From Viscum album (Eukaryota; Streptophyta; Magnoliopsida; Santalales; Viscaceae), in contig OY728163.1 in assembly GCA_963277665.1 (NCBI GenBank), positions 1,902,972,644-1,903,036,643 on the forward strand: a stretch of DNA of 64,000 nt, read 5' to 3'. Below are positions 57,895 through 64,000 of the stretch, one piece after another (the stretch's first letter is position 1; each line of letters starts with the position of its first letter). The notes beneath the pieces were generated by a model. That model was not told the origin of the DNA and did not search any database. It was given only the letters and a program-made list of their open reading frames with translations. The translations under genes were made by a program, and so were the position numbers.

Positions 57895-60402
57895 CTTTGT
57901 CACGAACTAGCCCAGGTACCCTGGTATCCCAATAACTAATCCACCCCTGACATAGCCCGAAGGGCATTCCCGATCCCCACAGGTCGGTGACTATCACCTG
58001 GCATCGAATAACATAAAAGTGGGAATGATTTTTCCACAAGAATGCGGAAGTCAAAGAAAATAAATAAGTATGCATAACAAAAGAAACTCCACTGAGAGTG
58101 ATGTACCAAAATACAACATGGAATAAAAATCCCAAATTACTACATCCCATGTACTAAAAAAGGAAAAAAAAATCCAAGATCCCTAAGGACACAACTCACC
58201 ACGACCAAAGCTAAACAGCTAGATCCACATCCAAGATATCCCTTCCATTTGATCAAACCTGGAAGAAGAAAGTCTACAAACCCCTGAATACAAAAGTAGA
58301 GTGTGAGCCTAAGACTAGTTGGATACCATAAAATATCCCATAACTGATTCCAAATATAGATTTTATAAAGAAAAGTATTCAATTTTAATGTAAACAGGTT
58401 TGGAAATTCAAAAGCATATTTAAAAAAACATGTTATACATTTTCAAAATATTGGACAAATACAATAAGAAAAGTCTTTACAAAGATGGAATATTTATAAA
58501 ACAATGGATTAAATAAAACATTTATATAAAATAGTTCATATAAATTCCATAGGCATGTATAGAAGTTCAAAATCATTGGGATAAATTTATATCTCAAATA
58601 TAAATAAACAAGAAAGCAACATGGTCATATTCCAAAATGTACAATATTATTTACCATCTATAGAATTCCGCACTTTCTATGTGGAATCAGCCAAATCTGT
58701 ATACACATGTCCCTATGATACTAGCCAAAGGTTACTCATCACCAACCTATTGGTGATGTTACCTATCCTAAGTATGTTTTAGAACATTGTAGAAGCATAT
58801 AGTGTATCCAAATAACTCACTAAAAACCTAAGGCATGCATGATATCTTACATGATGGGTGAACTATTTTAAGACTGCTTAAAAATATGATCAATCCCATT
58901 ATTCCATTTCAAAAGTTCCAATTTCATTCCATTTAAAAACAATCATGATTTATTAAAAAACATGACTTCTTCACAAGATAAAATCATTGGGTTTCTATCA
59001 AATCATTTTAATCCATTTTCACCAGTTTGAAATCCATTAAAAACAAATTCCATAATTACAAAATTTATTTACACTATTAAATTCATAAATTTAATTGAAA
59101 TCATTTCTATCAAATCCACAATTTAAATTAAACAATTCAATTCATCCAATTTTTATAAACACAACCAATTCAATGGAATTGAGAGTTTTCTAAATTTTTC
59201 TGCCAAAACCATTTCAAATATCTCGATTCACTAGAATCGAGTATTTATCAATTTAATTGAAAGAATATTTGAGAAATTGAATTTAAATCAACAATTGAAA
59301 TAAATCAAGCAATACAAGGATTATTTATTTGGAAATTCACGACGGAACCACCTACCTGAAGGTCATTGATGTCAGCGACAATGATAAACCACCATGTGTG
59401 GTTCAATACACCTCCTAATGACCTTATTATCATAAGTGACAACACACCAATGGTCGACGTTCATCAATGGTTCCTATAACTACCACATTTATTTTATTTT
59501 ATAAGGAATAAAATATTACATCAGATTACATTTTCTCTCTTCAGGATAATCTTAGGATTATCTTATTATGATTACACATAAAATCGTAATAAAAGTCTAT
59601 AAGAATAAGTATAAAACTCATTCAATAATCATATCCCTCTATTTTATTTCACAAGAAAAAAAATCAAATGCGATTACATTATCTCTCTTGTGGATAATTA
59701 TCCAATTATAATTTAAATTATCACTTGCGATGATACTTCCACTATCCTCAATAAAATTCCAAATTATCATTTTATGTTAGCACATATATTCAGAATATTA
59801 TCCTCAGAATAATTATAAAAAACATTTGATATTGGAATAACTTTAAATTAAAACAAGAACACATGGGGTTGTACTTTATAATTATCCATTGATAAAGTAA
59901 ATAATTATCCTTCGATAAATCATGGAAATTATCATTTTCCAATTTCATTTAGATAAACCTTGTTTATCCCAAGTGCATTAATTACACACACACATAGAGA
60001 TATATATACATATTGATAATCCAAAACCTATTTAAATTATCATTTGGTACTTTTAGTATTATCATTTGATAATTTAGGTCTTTATAAATTTATTTAAAAA
60101 CCACCATTATTTTCTTTAGATTTTTGATTTTAAATATACAATTAATTTACCTTCAATAATCTTTTATTTTAACAATGGAACAAGATAATAGAGTAATTTA
60201 ATAATTAAAAAAATACGGCAAGTCACCTTATGTGCAACACCAAAACCAGAAGGAGATGTAAGGGATGAATGAAAAAAATGGATCGAATCAAACGAGCTTC
60301 ACATGTCATGCGTACATGACTCCCAGAGTTTATCAAACTCAACCACATCAGCTAAGAGAAGCAACAAAATGGTTTGTCTATTTATAACCCTAGAATAGTA
60401 GG

Positions 60403-60410
60403 ATTTATAA
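60403..60410 (-). promoter_or_regulatory. TATA box of E4 5' LTR
   Basis: Minus strand TTATAAAT, the counterpart of 53,240-53,247. Confidence 0.55.
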
Positions 60411-60684
60411 CCCCCCTTTAAGCACAGGTTAAATCAAAACCTGAATTGCAATATTGATTATGAAGTCAATATAACCATCTCATTAAGTCATTTATGTTTT
60501 TAAATCATAAAAAAATGGATGATTTACAAGATTTTGGTTTCATCCTGGAGTTAAAATGGTGGAAATGACATTTGGGGAGATGATTGAATAGTACATGCAT
60601 ATTTTTTAATTCTTTTAATGTATTTAAAAATTTAACCAAAATTAAATGATACCAAAAGTCCACTGCGAATGAATATAATACCCC

Positions 60685-61095
60685 ATTTAGGGTAAACACC
60701 CCATTCCATACACAACAGTGGTCTCAGATTTCTCAAACAAAGAATGGGTTGAGATATATTAATGTTTTTAATGAAAACTCAGAATAATTATTTAATTAAT
60801 TTAAAAAGTGTTATTTTTGTTAGTGAGACATCCAAACACTTGATGAAGACAAATGTTATACCTTGTCTAAGGTAAACACCATGTTCTAGACCCATCAGTA
60901 GTCTCATATTTCCCATAAAACATACCGTTTGATAGATAATTAATAATTTTTAATAAATAATATATTAAATGTTATTTAATAGATTTATCTCACAAGAGAG
61001 AGACCCATTTTTCCGATGCCTTCAAATGTTATACCCTTCCTAGGGTAAACATCATATTTCGGACATAAAAGTGGTCTTATATTTCTCAAACGATG
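60685..61095 (-). repeat. Three ~175-base U3 modules (E4 5' LTR)
   Basis: Cores start at about 60,685, 60,866 and 61,040 (spacing 181 and 174), each TxxGGTAAACAxC followed by AGTxGTCTxATATTTC. They correspond one to one with the 3' LTR modules. Confidence 0.75.
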
Positions 61096-61398
61096 CATCA
61101 TTTTGGATTTATTCAAATATTTTGAATAAAGAGTGTGCACTTAATATATTTTGTTTAATAATTTTATACTATCTTCACCAAAATTTTGTGGGCCTCGAAA
61201 ACTCATACTCACTCATTTATTAACTCATAAAATATTAATTAAATATTCTAGAGTATTAATTGGGAGTTTTACCATTCTTTAACGTGTTTAACAAAAACAC
61301 AACTTTTCACTGATAAATCATTTTTCCCACTTATGACATTAATAATTTCACACAATAGGGTTTAGGAATATCTGAATTTTAATGGTATGTTACTATAA

Positions 61399-61703
61399 TG
61401 TAACAACTGGTTCTTAGTGACAGCACAGACACCCCACCTTAACATGGTCGTCAGGTCCTGTCACGCCAGGTACCACCAGTTTCCCCGTAGGCCAACACAT
61501 GTCATTTCTAGTGTGTTGTTTCCTCACTCACACACACTATGATAAACTTCCCAAAAGTTCACCCATCCTGATCACAACTCCAAGCCAAGCTCGTATAACT
61601 GTGGAGTTCTAATCAGATAAGATCCCCAAAATGGAAGGTTCACCTTATTAACATGAGTCATATCATTTAGTTATTTAAAATTTTATAATTTGGGTGTGTT
61701 ACA
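61399..61703 (-). mobile_element. Cassandra-like solo LTR carrying a 5S rRNA domain
   Basis: On the minus strand the 305-base segment starts TGTAACACACCC and ends GTTGTTACA, giving TGTAAC/GTTACA termini, and contains a 5S rRNA-derived core. Cassandra elements are short TRIM retrotransposons of vascular plants whose LTRs carry such a 5S domain with its polymerase III promoter. No internal region or second LTR is seen, so it is a solo LTR. Its end coincides with the E4 insertion site. A 5S-derived SINE is the alternative. Confidence 0.75.
61544..61616 (-). ncRNA. 5S rRNA-derived domain (not a functional 5S gene)
   Basis: Minus strand AGAACTCCACAGTTATACG, then AGCTTGG, then AGGATGGGTGAACTTTTGGG match the 5S rRNA segment AGAACTCCGCAGTTAAGCG, GCTTGGGC and AGGATGGGTGACCTCCTGGG in order. 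The 5' third of 5S rRNA is missing, so it is a promoter-like relic inside the LTR. Confidence 0.8.
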
Positions 61704-64000
61704 TATTGTGTTTCAAAATTTATCATCTCAAAAAAAATCATTTCATAATAGAGTATTCACAAGACATATTATATCTCTTCTAATGTTGTATGCATACCCT
61801 ATGAGTCTGCCTATATAAAGAGAGAAATGAATAGAATCATGCTTGAAAATTACTTACAAAAATGGATCAATCAAAATAACTGATCACAATATATTGATCT
61901 GTATTAATTCAATGTGATTTTGTTGTATTCAATGAATTTACTATACATGTTTTTTATCATGTTATAGCTGTGTTAAAAATCATGTCCTGAAATAGTAAAC
62001 ATTTTGTAAGAATAATATTTTTTTTCAAATCGATATTATTATGTTTTTTTCACTATATATTTTTCTATCATCCTATATATCTCTTCCAATTAACTATTAA
62101 TAAACTATTTTCACTATTAGTCTAATTCCGAAGTTTATACTCTTTATATGATCTAAAAATTTTAGTCTTCTCACGTAAAAAATGTATGTTATTAATCCAT
62201 TTTTCTTTTTCAGTAATTATTATATTTATTATGTTTTTATATTCATTTAGTACAAATATTCACCTATTTTGTTATTTAATATTCATTTGTTATTTTACAG
62301 AGACTTTAAGTTTATTTATATTAGAATGCAAGATAGTGAGTGGTAGCTTCTACTACCAGGTGGTTTATGTTACTCATGATAACCACTTGTGACTCCAATA
62401 AATCTTCGTTTTGATGTCACTATAGAAATTGTTTATAACTATAAATAACATCATTGAAATTAAAAACCCATTTATATATGATTAAATATGTGTGTAATAA
62501 ATAAAAATTACATGAGTCTTTTTTAGTAAAAATTATATGAAACAGTAATAGGCATTGCATCCTTTCCTTACTAATGATTTGAATGAATGAAAACATGTCT
62601 AGGGAACATACACCAGATCCAAATCATTCTACATAGCCATCTACACATAAGGGTCGAGGTTTTTATGAATGCAAATGTGTTTATTCCTTAAGTTAAGCAT
62701 TATGCATATATATGCACATCTTTTCAATACATCATGGAATCATAAAGCTCTTCACGAACTTTCTAACTTAACACACACACATATTGGTAGGTTATAAAAA
62801 ACCCACCATAAAATATAGACTCAAATTCCCTTAGCATAAAGCATAAAAAACCTATGTACATCGACATGAAACCCCAGATACTAAAATTTGGGCACATAGA
62901 TTCCCATCATCTCATTAATGAAACTGAAAATAGTGGAAGTAAACAACGAACATCAACATGGGTCATAGACCTTCGATCTCACAACCTATGAAACTCGATC
63001 TCACTTTCCTTCGTGGGTCAAAGTCATCTTCGTGATTTTGGATGCTCCACTATGAATCAAACATATATTTCTAGTTTCATTAGAACCAACATATACATAG
63101 ATTTATTGTCTTCAATAAACACTCATGATTACCAATCGGTGCACAAGGTGAGCTTGGAATTCTTCACTCGAGGTTCATCATTCAGTTTCATCATATCATT
63201 GATACCTAGCTTTGACATATTCTAGGGTGGATTCTTTGATAAAATTCTTGCTTCATTTTAGTAGGTGTATATCATCATCATCATAAGAAAATGATATCAG
63301 GGTTGGTGAATGGAATAAAATTCATCATTTTCGTGATAGTAGATAATAGAATAGTAGAAGAGTTCATCACTTTAGAGATGGTATCCAACCAATAGCAAGG
63401 GGAACTCTAGTTGTTCACTTAACAGTAGAAGAATTTGAAATTGTAGAATAATTTTAAACTGTCACAGAATCAATCATGCTTGGTAATGAAATTCTATCTT
63501 ATTCATGCAACAACACCAATGTGCAATGATAAAAGTCTACTTCTTCCTGGAACTAAAACATCAGACACACTGAATATGGTGCAGGTTTTTTTCCATTCTA
63601 TAACTATAAGTATGTAGTTTCCCTTTTACATTCACACTAACATCACTGTACTAATGTAATCATTCAAAAAATACATAGTTCAAAATGTTTGTCACATACT
63701 CACTACCATTGAAGCATATTATAACTTCCATGAATTCATAATTCTTTTAATGTTAGATACACCCATAGTGTTTCTCATCATTCCACAAAAATATCACGAA
63801 ATATCCATTATTTTTTTAGAACTACTCACACTAGTTTTATCATGTCTAGGAATTTTAAGCCCCTCTAATGGAGTTCTTGAATCCTGACTGGTGAACTTCT
63901 CACTACTAGTTTTACCATCTACATGAGACACCATAGTATTAGAAATCATCATTATAATGTGAAGCTCCCTCTTATTCTTCTTAATCAGTACATTTTTATC
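61704..64000. other. Unassigned AT-rich stretch at the right end
   Basis: No LTR partner, transposon protein motif or RNA gene recognised. Small frames (plus 62,186-62,392 hydrophobic; plus 63,013-63,225) lack domains. The last 230 bases stay open on the minus strand (about 64,000-63,793, polar and Ser/Lys-rich) and could be the edge of something continuing beyond the window. Confidence 0.5.

Larger units (their letters stand above)
50748..61395 (-). mobile_element. E4: internally deleted Ty3/gypsy element
   Basis: Minus-strand element with LTRs of about 3.5 kb (5' LTR 57,898-61,395; 3' LTR 50,748-54,226), a perfect tRNA-Met primer site (57,883-57,894) and a polypurine tract beside 54,227. 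The internal region (54,227-57,897) keeps gag, the end of protease, the RT N-terminus and the integrase C-terminus; the RT palm, RNase H and integrase core are gone. A SIRE-type solo LTR is inserted in the middle. LTRs look roughly 77 to 80 percent identical in sampled parts, so it is old. LTR end design resembles E3. Confidence 0.8.
57898..61395 (-). mobile_element. E4 5' LTR
   Basis: Pairs with 50,748-54,226. It ends (minus strand) GTTCGTGACA next to the primer site and starts near TAGTAACATACC, the counterpart of TGTTACATACTG in the 3' copy. It holds three U3 modules and a TATA box. Confidence 0.8.

Noticed and set aside
61544..61616. Functional 5S rRNA gene
   Set aside because: Only the 3' two thirds are present and many positions differ; it is embedded in an LTR-like unit.

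Overview
The window looks like intergenic nuclear DNA from a flowering plant with a large, repeat-rich genome. I found no intact host gene. About 80 percent can be assigned to LTR retrotransposons. Primer-binding sites match plant initiator tRNA-Met, several families have very long LTRs (3 to 4.2 kb), and there is a 5S-rRNA-carrying Cassandra-type LTR and a plant-type tRNA-derived SINE. Very long LTRs on Del/Tekay-like Ty3/gypsy elements are familiar from lilioid monocots, but that taxonomic guess is weak. Composition is strongly AT-rich except for one CpG-rich block near 45.05-45.65 kb and a palindromic minisatellite at 55.36-55.61 kb.

Layout. 0-1.94 kb: 3' end and 3' LTR of a Ty1/copia element (A, + strand). 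1.94-9.07 kb: an old SIRE-like copia element (D, + strand) with degenerate LTRs and a gag remnant. 10.29-26.56 kb: a second copia element (B, - strand; 3' LTR, RNase H, RT, integrase, gag), split at 14,195 by element E1. E1 (14,196-24,651, + strand) is the youngest and most unusual element: 4.2-kb LTRs that look about 97 percent identical by eye, an internal region of only 2 kb, one short gag-like ORF with zinc knuckles, no pol, and a SINE inserted inside it. 27.49-38.63 kb: E2, a decayed but complete Tekay/Del-like Ty3/gypsy element (gag-PR-RT-RNH-INT-chromodomain-like tail). 39.58-47.02 kb: E3, a gypsy element without RT whose left end is an inverted U5 tip. 47.41-48.43 kb: a truncated copia LTR of the B family. 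50.75-61.40 kb: E4, an internally deleted gypsy element (- strand) carrying a SIRE-type solo LTR (55,215-56,444) with perfect target duplications. 61.40-61.70 kb: a Cassandra-like solo LTR into whose terminus E4 inserted. The rest is unassigned AT-rich DNA.

How the parts relate. E1 and E2 share LTR architecture (U3 modules, a GGTGGGxCC block, a leader with splice-like donors and acceptors), so E1 is plausibly a non-autonomous satellite of an E2-like partner. The strongest candidate for something undescribed is a set of three hairpins in the transcribed leader of E1. The stem sequences differ but keep pairing, while the apical segment is the same and contains the self-complementary decamer CGTACGTACG. 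They lie between a candidate splice donor and acceptor, so only unspliced RNA would keep them; this suggests a dimerisation or packaging signal. The second is E3, where both ends carry the U5 terminus next to an apparent GTGTG duplication, suggesting integration of an aberrant cDNA. All identities are estimates by eye; no alignments or database searches were run.
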